From JAFLUQ01 sp964442035 (lineage in GTDB: Bacteria; Bacillota; Clostridia; UMGS1883), in contig CAYTWZ010000039.1 in assembly GCA_964442035.1 (NCBI GenBank), forward strand, positions 1 through 15,490: 15,490 bases of DNA. The letters run 5' to 3'. Within the stretch, counting starts at the first letter, position 1. Each line of letters starts with the position of its first letter. Under the pieces are notes generated by a model. That model was not told the origin of the DNA and ran no database searches. It saw nothing but the letters and a program-made list of their open reading frames with translations. Of this stretch, positions 5,890 to 14,800 are shown in pieces. A program made the position numbers and the translations under genes.

Positions 5890-7668
5890 TTACAATTCGT
5901 ATTGGCTTGTGCAAAGGGCGTAATACCTCCCGCGCTTCTCCATCAGCTGGCCGTGAGTACCGCTTTCCACAATTTTGCCTCCGTCAATGAACATAATCCT
6001 GTCTGCGCCCCGAATCGTGGAAAGTCTGTGAGCAATGACAAAGCTGGTCCTTCCCTTCAGCAATCGGGCAAGGCCGGTCTGAAGGGCCTGTTCGGTACGG
6101 GTATCTATAGAGGCCGTGGCCTCGTCAAGGATAAGGATGCGCGGGTCTGCCAAAAGCGCCCGAGCAAAGGATATAAGCTGGCGCTGCCCCACGCTCAGAC
6201 GGCTGCCCCGTTCGTTTACCTCGGTATAGTAGCCATTTTCCAGAGTCTGGATAAAGTCGTGGGCGCATACGGCTTTTGCGGCGGCAATGACCTCCTCGTC
6301 CGTGGCGTCCAGCCGTCCGTAACGGATGTTGTCCATGACCGTCCCGCTGAAAATAAACGTGTCCTGAAGCATTACTCCCACCTGCCTTCGCAGGGATTTG
6401 AGGGTATATTTTGTAATATTTTCACCGTCTATCAATATTTCTCCTCCCTGAATGTCATAAAAGCGGCTCAGCAGATTTATTATGGTAGTTTTCCCCGCTC
6501 CGGTGGGACCCACAACGGCTATTGTCTGGCCCTTTTCCGCCGCAAAGCTGAGCCCGTTAAGTATATTGTTCCCCACCTCGTAGGCAAAAACCACATTATT
6601 AAATTCAACCCTTCCGTGGATGGGAGGCATTTCCTTTGCTCCGGGGACATCCTCCACATCGGCCGGTGTGTCGAGCACCTCGAATATGCGCTCCAGGTAG
6701 GCGGCTGTATTGATAAGCTGGTTGTAATAATTGCAAAGGGAAAGCACCGGTGTCCAGAACAAATTGACGTAGCCTACAAATGCCACCAAGGTACCGGTGG
6801 TGATGGTGTTGGTTCCGTTAATAAGGCCGATGCCTCCTATCAGAAACACCGCGCAGGTGGTAATGGTGGAGATTGTTTCTACCATAGGCCAGTTACAAAT
6901 GTCAATGATCTTGGCCTTCATAAAGCTTGTACGGACGTTTTCGCACTGAGTCTCAAAAATGCGCTGGTTTTCCTTTTCCCGGCTGAAGGATTGGGTGACC
7001 TTTATTCCGCAAATGCTCTCGTGGATATAGGCGTTAAGATTGCTCTGCTTGGCGCTGTAATCCTGCCACACCCGACGCTGCTTGTTCTTGAGAGCAAACA
7101 TTATCCCGCCGAAAACCGCGATGCCGCACAGCGTAACCATAGTCAGCTTAACGCTGAGCATAAACATCAGCGCCAGAATGATTACAACCGTAAACAGGTC
7201 GGTTATAAGGTTTATCAGCCCGCCGGTAAGGAGATTGTTGATGGAGTTTACATAATTTATTACTCGGACAAGTATCTTGCCGTGGGGACGGCTGTCGTAA
7301 AACTCAAATGGCAGTTTCTGAAGCTGAGCAAACACATCACGCCTCAGGTTGGCGATAAGATTTTGCCCCACAGTTGCCATTGCTCTCATACGGAACTTGA
7401 CTATTACCGCGTTGATAATGTAGATCACTATCAATACTGCCCCCAAAACCATGATGCCCTTAATATCACCGTTGGGAATTGAAACATCTATTGCCTGTCT
7501 GGTAATGATGGGCGACAGCATATTCAGTACGCTGGTAAGCAGCATCAGCCCAATTGTGATAATCATCAGCTTTTTGAAAGGGAGAAGATATCCGGCAAGA
7601 CGCTTTATGTGGTCAAAGCTGAACTGAGACTCCAGCTTTTCGTCAACGTCAAATTTATTCCGCGCCAT
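5890..7668 (-). CDS. ABC exporter half-transporter with canonical ATP site (permease-ATPase)
   Basis: This is a type IV ABC exporter subunit of 592 residues: a six-helix transmembrane domain (about 30-320) fused to a nucleotide-binding domain (about 350-592). Visible motifs are Walker A GPTGAGKTT (387-395), Q-loop Q435, Walker B with catalytic glutamate ILILDE (511-516) and H-loop H547. The signature is LSVGQ (491-495) rather than LSGGQ. The start at 7668 overlaps the end of the upstream half-transporter by 14 nt, which suggests translational coupling; a GTG 34 codons further upstream is rejected because it lies inside that gene. The family includes heterodimeric multidrug exporters such as BmrCD, LmrCD and PatAB. 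The substrate is not determinable from sequence. Confidence 0.93.
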   Translation of the reverse strand: MARNKFDVDEKLESQFSFDHIKRLAGYLLPFKKLMIITIGLMLLTSVLNMLSPIITRQAIDVSIPNGDIKGIMVLGAVLIVIYIINAVIVKFRMRAMATVGQNLIANLRRDVFAQLQKLPFEFYDSRPHGKILVRVINYVNSINNLLTGGLINLITDLFTVVIILALMFMLSVKLTMVTLCGIAVFGGIMFALKNKQRRVWQDYSAKQSNLNAYIHESICGIKVTQSFSREKENQRIFETQCENVRTSFMKAKIIDICNWPMVETISTITTCAVFLIGGIGLINGTNTITTGTLVAFVGYVNLFWTPVLSLCNYYNQLINTAAYLERIFEVLDTPADVEDVPGAKEMPPIHGRVEFNNVVFAYEVGNNILNGLSFAAEKGQTIAVVGPTGAGKTTIINLLSRFYDIQGGEILIDGENITKYTLKSLRRQVGVMLQDTFIFSGTVMDNIRYGRLDATDEEVIAAAKAVCAHDFIQTLENGYYTEVNERGSRLSVGQRQLISFARALLADPRILILDEATASIDTRTEQALQTGLARLLKGRTSFVIAHRLSTIRGADRIMFIDGGKIVESGTHGQLMEKRGRYYALCTSQYEL

Positions 7669-9436
7669 TTGCCATCGCCCCCTTTTTAAGCATATCAAAG
7701 CTGCCATACTGGGTGTCGTATAAGTCCTTGTATCTTCCGCCCAAGGCCAGCAGCTGCCGGTGAGTCCCACTCTCGGCGATCCTGCCGTTTTCCATTACCA
7801 GAATAATATCCGCACCCTTTACAGCGCTGATCCTGTTGGCGATAATAAAAGTGGTGCGCCCCTTGGAAAACCCCTTGAGGGCCTGCTGTATGTAATGCTC
7901 GGTTTCAAGATCAACGCTGCTGGTAGTGTCATCAAGAATAAGAATAGACGGATCTTTGAGGATCGCACGGGCAAGGGCTATGCGCTGCTTCTGTCCGCCG
8001 GAAAGTCCCACGCCTCTTTCCCCGATGATTGTGTCATAGCCCTCAGGCATGGAGCGGATAAATTCGTCCGCGTCAGCCATTTTTGCGGCTTCAACGATCT
8101 CATCCATAGAAGCGTCCGGCACACCGTAGGCAATATTGCCCTCGATCGTGTCCGAAAACAGAAAAATGTCTTGCATGGCCATGGATATGCTCCGGCGCAA
8201 CCGCTGTAGGTTCAGCTTCCGCACATCGACCCCGTCAACCAATACTTGACCCTTGTCCGCATCGTAAAATCGGCATATAAGGTTTGTAATGGTGGACTTT
8301 CCGCTGCCGGTCTCGCCGATTATTGCCACGGTCTGTCCTGGAACAGCGGTAAAGCTTATGTGTGAAAGAACCTCTTCTTCGCCGTAGGAAAAGCTTACGT
8401 CCTTAAACTCCACCCTCCCTTGGAAGCTTTCCTTTTCTATATGGTTCTTTTCGGTATAGATCGCCGGACGCTCCAGCGTAAATTCCATGATTTTTTCACC
8501 GCTGGCAATGGCGTTCTGGGTGTCGTTTATCAGCCAGCCCACGTTGCGCATGGGCGTATTAAGAGCCCAGCTCATGGAATTGAAGGTTACGAATGCGCCG
8601 GGGGTCATATCCCCCTTAATTACCATATAACCGCCCAAAATTAAAACTATTACATTAAGTGAGTTTGCCAAGGTGTCTAAGTACGGAATGTGGTTCTGCC
8701 AAACTCTGTTAGACGCCAGATTGGCGTCCCTGTATGCGTAATTTGCCTTGTCAAACTTGCCCATCTCGTATTCTTCCCGGGCAAAGGCCTTGGCCACTCT
8801 GTTGCCGGAAATATTCTCCTGCACAACAGTATTAAGGCTGCTCAGCTTCTGACGGGCGTCTTTAAAGGCCGGACCGACATTCTTCCCGAGGGAAACGGCA
8901 AAGAGACCTATAACCGGCGAAACCGCAAATAGGCAAAGCGTCAGCTTCCAGTTGATGGAGCTTAGAATCACCAGTGCGGAAATGAAAAGACATACGTTCT
9001 CCAATATGCCATTGAGCACCCATGCCACAAAGTGCCGGACGCTTTCAATATCGCCGCTGAGGCGATTCATAATGTCCCCGGTGCGGTTGCGGTCAAAAAA
9101 GTCAAAGTCCAGCTTGTGAAGTGATTTGAAAAGGCTTACCCGAATATTGTAGACTATGTGCTGACTGCTGCCCTCAAGAATGTAGTGGTCTATTATGCGG
9201 AAAGCATCCTTGACAACTATCGATGCCAGCATGAGCAGCACAAGCGTCAGCAGCGTCCGACCCAGCTCTGTGCCGGACGCCTCGCCCGCTCTATAAAATA
9301 CCTGATCTATTATACGGCCCGACAGGTAAGGGCGTATATTGCTCAATACGGTATTTGCCATGGTCAGGCACAGGGCAAATATCATGCGCCCCAGATATGG
9401 CTTTATATAACCGAATAGCCATTTTAAAGTTTTCAT
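7655..9436 (-). CDS. ABC exporter half-transporter with degenerate ATP site (permease-ATPase)
   Basis: This is the partner subunit of the exporter, 593 residues with the same transmembrane-ATPase layout. Motifs are Walker A GETGSGKST (374-382), Q-loop Q422, an intact LSGGQ (478-482) and Walker B ILILD (498-502). The catalytic glutamate position is D503 and the H-loop position is N534 instead of His. These substitutions mark the degenerate nucleotide site typical of one half of heterodimeric exporters. The start at 9436 (MKTLKWLF) lies behind AAGGGG; a GTG at 9481 overlapping the topoisomerase stop is possible but less likely. It follows the topoisomerase gene by 41 nt. Confidence 0.93.
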   Translation of the reverse strand: MKTLKWLFGYIKPYLGRMIFALCLTMANTVLSNIRPYLSGRIIDQVFYRAGEASGTELGRTLLTLVLLMLASIVVKDAFRIIDHYILEGSSQHIVYNIRVSLFKSLHKLDFDFFDRNRTGDIMNRLSGDIESVRHFVAWVLNGILENVCLFISALVILSSINWKLTLCLFAVSPVIGLFAVSLGKNVGPAFKDARQKLSSLNTVVQENISGNRVAKAFAREEYEMGKFDKANYAYRDANLASNRVWQNHIPYLDTLANSLNVIVLILGGYMVIKGDMTPGAFVTFNSMSWALNTPMRNVGWLINDTQNAIASGEKIMEFTLERPAIYTEKNHIEKESFQGRVEFKDVSFSYGEEEVLSHISFTAVPGQTVAIIGETGSGKSTITNLICRFYDADKGQVLVDGVDVRKLNLQRLRRSISMAMQDIFLFSDTIEGNIAYGVPDASMDEIVEAAKMADADEFIRSMPEGYDTIIGERGVGLSGGQKQRIALARAILKDPSILILDDTTSSVDLETEHYIQQALKGFSKGRTTFIIANRISAVKGADIILVMENGRIAESGTHRQLLALGGRYKDLYDTQYGSFDMLKKGAMANGAE

Positions 9437-9477
9437 CGCTATTAGTCCCCTTGACCCCCGACGTTCTTGCTTAAAAA

Positions 9478-11652
9478 TCACTCAAATGTGATCTGCTTTG
9501 CTTCGCTGTCCTCGTTTTTTAGATAATATCCCGCTGATGGAAGACTTTTTGATCGGTACGCCCCGGGATCGGTCAGCCTCCCATCAGGGAAGGTCATTGC
9601 TTTAAGCAAGGCCTTCCGTCTCATGGTCATTACCTGTACCCCCTGAGCCGTGCGGCTGGTTTTGGTTAGCAATGCGGCAGTGTTAAATACCAAACATTTT
9701 TCCCCTGTGCTGATAAGGGCTATATCACAGTCCTGAGGAATGTATAGCATGGTCACTATATTGCCCTTACCGTAGGCTCCTGTAAGCTTTTTGCGGTTTG
9801 TCTTTGTGGCATAGCTGCTCATGTCGATTTTTGCCACCTTGCCGCTGTCAAAGGCGAACAGCATAAAGCCCTTGTAGTCAAAAGCCGGTGATGCGTAAAG
9901 TATTTTCTCTCCGTCCTCCATTTCCAGCAGGTTGGGGAGGTAATCTCCCATGTTGCTGACTCTTGTGTCGGAAATGTCCTTCAGCTTCAGCTTGTAGCAA
10001 TTCTGACGGTCCGAAAACAGCAGCAGATCCTGAGTGTTTGATGTCTCAGCCTCGCAGATTATCTCGTCACCCTCCTTAAGCTTGTGGTCCCCGCTGCTTC
10101 GCAGTGAAACAAGGGTGATCTTTTTAAGGTAGTTACCCCGGGTCATAAACACCTTGACCCGGTAGTCGCTGCTGTCATCCTCTTCCGGTTCGGGAGAAGA
10201 CTCCTCAACAGTGATGATTTCTGTCATTCGGGGCTTGGCGTATTTCTTTGATATCTCGATCAGCTGCTTTATAATGACCTTGTGTATAAGCTTGTCACTT
10301 TCGGCGGTGCGGCGCAGATCGGATATATCCTTTTCCAGCGCTTCAATTTCCGCTGTGCGCTTAAGTATATAGTCCTTGTTAAGGTTGCGCAGCTTGATCT
10401 CCGCCACAAATTCCGCCTGTACCTTGTCAATGCCAAAGCCTTCCATCAGGTTTGGTACCACCTGTGCGTCGTCTTCGGTATGACGTACAATATATATGGC
10501 CTTGTCTATGTCAAGAAGGATTTTTTCCAGTCCCTTAAGCAAATGGAGTCTGGCTTCCTTGGTTTCCGCGTCAAATACGCACATTCTGCGGATGCATTTG
10601 GTGCGGAAGTCCGACCATTCCTTGATGATCTCCTTAACGCCCATTACCCGTGGCCGGCCGTTGATAAGTATATTGAAATTGCAGCCAAAGCTGTCCTCAA
10701 GGGTAGTCTTGTCGTAAAGCTTGTTCATCAGCTTGTCAGGGTCTGTTCCCCGTTTAAGGTCTATGGTGAGCCTCAGGCCGTTGATGTCAGTCTCATCCCG
10801 GACATCGTTGATCTCCTTGATCTTGCCGGATTTCATCAGCTCCGCTATTTTTTCGATAATTACCTCCACGCAGGTGGAATAGGGGATCTGGGTGATCTCG
10901 ATGACGTTGTTCTTCTTATCATATGTGTATCTTCCCCGTACCCTTATGCTTCCTGTGCCTGTCTCGTAGATCTTGTCAAGAGCCTCCTTGTCGTATACCA
11001 GCAGCCCTCCGGTGGAAAAGTCCGGGCCGGTAATGTATTGGCGCAGATCTGCTTTTTCGTCCTTAAGGTAGGCGCAGGTAGCGTCACAAACCTCCTTTAA
11101 ATTAAAGGAAGCGATCCGGCTTGCCATGCCTACGGCGATACCCATATTGGGATTGACAAGCACGTTGGGGAACGCTGTGGGAAGAAGCACCGGCTCCTTC
11201 ATTGTGGAGTCATAATTGTCGATAAAGTCCACGGTGTTTTTGTCAATATCTCTGAAAATCTCCTCACAGATAGGGCATAGCTTTACCTCTGTATAACGGG
11301 AGGCGGCATAGGCCATGTCCCGGCTGTACTGCTTGCCGAAGTTTCCCTTTGAGTCTACCAGCGGGTGGAGCAGGGCTTCGTTGCCCTCGGTGAGCCGAAC
11401 CATAGTTTCGTAGATAGCCGCGTCACCGTGGGGGTTCAGCTTCATGGCCTCGCCCACGACTGTTGCGCTTTTGATGCGCTTGCCCTTCAGCAGACCCCGC
11501 TTATACATTGTATAAAGGAGCTTGCGGTGAGATGGCTTGAAGCCGTCGATCTCCGGGATGGCTCTTGATATAATAACGCTCATTGCGTAAGGCATAAAAT
11601 TTTTCTCAAGGGTGTATATAATCCCCTCGGGAGTTGCGTTTTTCTGGGGCAT
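9478..11652 (-). CDS. parC: Type IIA DNA topoisomerase subunit A, ParC-like
   Basis: This is the DNA-cleaving subunit of a GyrA/ParC-family topoisomerase, 724 residues. The N-terminal breakage-reunion domain (about 10-480) has YAMSVIISRAIP (22-33), NPHGDAAIYE (73-82) and the active-site pair R119-Y120 in AASRYTEV. The C-terminal part (about 495-700) is a shortened beta-propeller. No GyrA box (QRRGGKG-type) is visible, which favours topoisomerase IV-like decatenation over gyrase supercoiling. At the quinolone-contact positions it has A78, where E. coli GyrA has S83, and E82 for D87. The start at 11652 follows AGGAGG with a 7-nt spacer; an upstream TTG start would read through the promoter. No parE/gyrB partner is adjacent: the neighbour upstream is a divergent GH43 gene. 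The ParC rather than GyrA assignment is an inference. Confidence 0.85.
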   Translation of the reverse strand: MPQKNATPEGIIYTLEKNFMPYAMSVIISRAIPEIDGFKPSHRKLLYTMYKRGLLKGKRIKSATVVGEAMKLNPHGDAAIYETMVRLTEGNEALLHPLVDSKGNFGKQYSRDMAYAASRYTEVKLCPICEEIFRDIDKNTVDFIDNYDSTMKEPVLLPTAFPNVLVNPNMGIAVGMASRIASFNLKEVCDATCAYLKDEKADLRQYITGPDFSTGGLLVYDKEALDKIYETGTGSIRVRGRYTYDKKNNVIEITQIPYSTCVEVIIEKIAELMKSGKIKEINDVRDETDINGLRLTIDLKRGTDPDKLMNKLYDKTTLEDSFGCNFNILINGRPRVMGVKEIIKEWSDFRTKCIRRMCVFDAETKEARLHLLKGLEKILLDIDKAIYIVRHTEDDAQVVPNLMEGFGIDKVQAEFVAEIKLRNLNKDYILKRTAEIEALEKDISDLRRTAESDKLIHKVIIKQLIEISKKYAKPRMTEIITVEESSPEPEEDDSSDYRVKVFMTRGNYLKKITLVSLRSSGDHKLKEGDEIICEAETSNTQDLLLFSDRQNCYKLKLKDISDTRVSNMGDYLPNLLEMEDGEKILYASPAFDYKGFMLFAFDSGKVAKIDMSSYATKTNRKKLTGAYGKGNIVTMLYIPQDCDIALISTGEKCLVFNTAALLTKTSRTAQGVQVMTMRRKALLKAMTFPDGRLTDPGAYRSKSLPSAGYYLKNEDSEAKQITFE

Positions 11653-11681
11653 ATTTTTACCTCCTACTTTTCTAAAATAAT

Positions 11682-11710
11682 ATAATATCATATCGGCGGC
11701 TGTTTGTCCA
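11682..11710 (-). promoter_or_regulatory. Probable sigma-A promoter of the topoisomerase operon
   Basis: On the minus strand, TGGACA (11710-11705, one mismatch to TTGACA) and TATTAT (11687-11682, one mismatch to TATAAT) are separated by 17 nt. Initiation near 11675 would leave a leader of about 23 nt carrying the AGGAGG site at 11660-11665. It is the best candidate for driving the seven-gene cluster. Confidence 0.65.
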
Positions 11711-11794
11711 GCAAAAAAGGAAAAATTTTCTCGGAAAAGGATGCGCGTCAAAATATTTTATGTCTAATATGTACATAAAACTCTAAAATCTATA

Positions 11795-11823
11795 TTGCAT
11801 TTCTGACAAAAAAATGATATAAT
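11795..11823 (+). promoter_or_regulatory. Probable sigma-A promoter of the GH43 gene
   Basis: A perfect -10 TATAAT (11818-11823) has a weak -35 TTGCAT (11795-11800) at 17-nt spacing. An alternative is CTGACA (11803-11808) with TATATA (11827-11832) at 18 nt. Either leaves a very short leader with AAAGGA before the start at 11854. The weak -35 of the first option could mean activator dependence, as is common for polysaccharide-utilisation genes. The rest of the divergent gap (11711-11794) shows no clear operator. Confidence 0.55.
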
Positions 11824-11853
11824 TGATATATATTTTAGAAAGGATATGGTAAA

Positions 11854-14800
11854 ATGAAAAAGCTATTATCAATATTGGCGATCATTTCTATGGTTGCGGC
11901 GCTTCTGCCTGTTCCGTCATTCGCGCAGGACGGGGATACGTTAGTATACCTGAGCTTTGACGGCGGCCTTGACGATCCTCACATCAACGTAAGCCTTGGA
12001 GGTGGCGTTGACGAGGGTGTTATCGGCGACGCGGCGCTGTTTACAGGCAGTCATTGGCAGTATTTGACTGTCACCGATGAGGAGGGCAACAATGACCTTC
12101 TTGTAGGTCAGGATGCTGTAACTATTATGTTCTGGGAAAAACGCAACTCCGGCACATGGCCGCTGTTTATAGCCCGGGACACAAACGAGCCCGTATACGG
12201 CAACGAATATTATCTGGCGCTTTATGACAACGGTTCTACCTTCAAGGTGGAAAGATATTACGCCGGACGTTCAAATACGGACGGCAGCAGTCCTGCTGCT
12301 CAGGCGACTTCTTATCCCGGGACGCTTGAAAACGGATGGAGACATGTGGCGATAGTGGCGACTAAAGATCGTACAGACCTGTATGTAAACGGTTCTCTGG
12401 CCGCTTCGGCTACCTGCACCGCTCCATTGACCGATCTTTTCCCCAGTGAGTCTGTTATTCGTCTCGGTCGCGGCAACTGGGGCAACGAGACCTTTAACGG
12501 CTATATAGACGAATTCAAAATCATTGAGGGTGAGCTTTCAGCCGAGGATATTGCCGCCGAGGCCGTATATCCTGCCCTTACTATGGAAAAGATACTAAGC
12601 AAGATCGACATCCCCAACCAGGACAACGTCCTTGACAGCATTAATCTTGTAAGCGAGGTAGATGGCGTTCCCGTAAAGTGGACTTCGTCAAACCCCGATG
12701 TCGTTGCCGACAAGGATACTCCCAACGGAGAATATACATATCCAGCCGGACATGTTGTTCGTGGCGACAAGGATGAATCCGTGACCCTTACAGCGGAGGT
12801 AACATATAATGACAAGACCGAAACAAAAGTCTTTGACCTTACTGTAAAGGCCCGTAATACCGCCCGTGAAAACGAGGAAAAGGTGGCCTATCTTTACGCC
12901 TATTTCCGTGGCAATGTAAACGGCAGTGATGAGCACCTTCAGATACACGTTGCTACCAGCGAGGATGGCTATAACTGGACCGATCTTAACGGCAACTGGC
13001 CTATTCTTACTTCCACAATGGGAACTACCGGTCTGCGCGATCCGTACATTATCCGCAGCCGTTACGGCGACAAGTTCTATCTTATCGCTACCGACCTCAA
13101 CACCCTTGACGGCGCCGGATGGGGCCCTTGGAGTCTTGAAGCCAGCAAGTATCTGGCTGTATGGGAGTCCGAGGATCTCGTAAACTGGAGCGAGGAACGC
13201 CTTGTCAAGTTTGCCAATGATGACATGGGCTGCGCTTGGGCTCCCGAGGCAATTTACGATGAGGAAACCGATGAGTATCTGGTTTATGCGGCGGGCAAGG
13301 ATCTTGCGTATTACAATGAGACCGGCAATCAGTATGATACAGTCTATGTTGCCCGTACCCGTGACTTCCGGTCATTCAGCGAGCCCGAAATGTTTGTAGG
13401 TCAGGAGGCTGACGGCAGCCGCTATCAGGCCATCGACTCTTCTATAATTCGCGGAGATGACGGAAAGTATTACCATTTCTTCAAAAAGTACAGCGGTGAG
13501 ATCCATATGATGGTCAGCGACCACGCTTCCGGCCCCTATACTGAGGTCAGCGCTTTCACGCCCATAGCAGGTGAGGGTCCTGCCGAATACAAGGTCAACG
13601 GAACAGATACATACTGCCTTTGCGTGGACAACTACAGCGTTTACGTTCCGTATCTTACCGATGATATCGCCAGCGGTATATTCACTAAGGGTACAGGCGA
13701 TGTTGTAATGCCCACAGGCTCAAAGCACGGTACATTTGTTCCCCTTACAAAATCCGAGTACGCCGGACTTATGGAGGCCTATGGTCCCAGAAAGGTCGAT
13801 GCAGACGGCACTGACGCCGAGCTTGCCTATGACTTTGAGACCGAGTCCGAAATCGGCCTTAACGGCGCTGCCAAAATCGAGACCGACGAGGAGACCGGCA
13901 GCAAGGTGCTCACTCTTGACGGCACAGACGGCACATATTTTGAGTTCCCCGAGGGTACTTTTGAGCGCCGCGATACCTTTACTCTTTCTATGGATGTAAA
14001 GAGCAACATGGACACAGGCAACTTCTTTACCTTTGCTCTTGGCTCCGATACAGATCACTATTTCCTGTTTAAGGATGCGGCGGACAGCCTGCGTATGTCT
14101 ATGACAATCAGCGGCTATAGCTATGAGGAATCCGCTACGGCAGAGGAAGAAGACAGAGTCCCCGCCGGACAGTGGGCGCATTTTGACCTTGTTGTACAGC
14201 CCGGCAGTCTCGCTATTTACAAGGACGGAGCTCTTGTTGCCGAAAATAACAATGTGGTAAGAACCGTTTCTCACCTTGGTGTTGATAAGCTTAACGCTTA
14301 CCTTGGCAAATCCATCATAGATGGAGACCTGTACTTTAATGGCAGCTTCGACAACATCAAGCTTTACAACCGCGCTCTTACTCCTTCCGAAATCGCAAAC
14401 ATAACTGATGATGACGCCGTTATTGAGGATCCCAAGTATGTGGATTTCGGCGTTAATACCAAGAGAGTGACCGGCAATGTTACGCTTCCCGCTGAGGGAC
14501 TTTACGGCAGCGCTATTACATGGGAAACCAGCAATGCCGATGTTATTGCCGCTGACGGCACAGTTATCCGCCCTGCTAAAGGTGAGAAGGACGCCACTGT
14601 GGTACTGACCGGGACATTCACCAAGGGAAATGCCACAAATACTGCGGAATATAAGCTGACCGTAAAGGCTCAGACTGAGGACTGGGTTTCTACTGCCGAT
14701 TTCAGTTGTCATTCCTTTGGCCCCGTTTCGGGAAATGTATATATTAACTTCGATATAACACCGAATTCTCTGTCCGATGGACTTGTGGGCATAGCTTCTT

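Noticed and set aside
5902..7482. Open frame of 526 codons on the plus strand, opposite an ABC transporter gene
   Set aside because: The minus strand encodes a complete ABC subunit with all motifs. The plus-strand translation has no recognisable domain and no good ribosome binding site.
7669..7770. Upstream GTG start adding 34 residues to the downstream ABC subunit
   Set aside because: The extra segment overlaps the coding end of the other half-transporter and reads as low-quality sequence. The internal ATG has a purine-rich site and begins a typical N-terminus.
11653..11751. Upstream TTG start adding 33 residues to the topoisomerase
   Set aside because: The extension would translate through the predicted promoter and the AGGAGG site. 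The ATG at 11652 has ideal spacing.
13720..14712. Long antisense open frame (330 codons, minus strand) within the GH43 gene
   Set aside because: It lies wholly opposite a frame with clear LamG and Ig-like modules, and its translation shows no coherent domain. It is explained by the codon bias of the sense gene.
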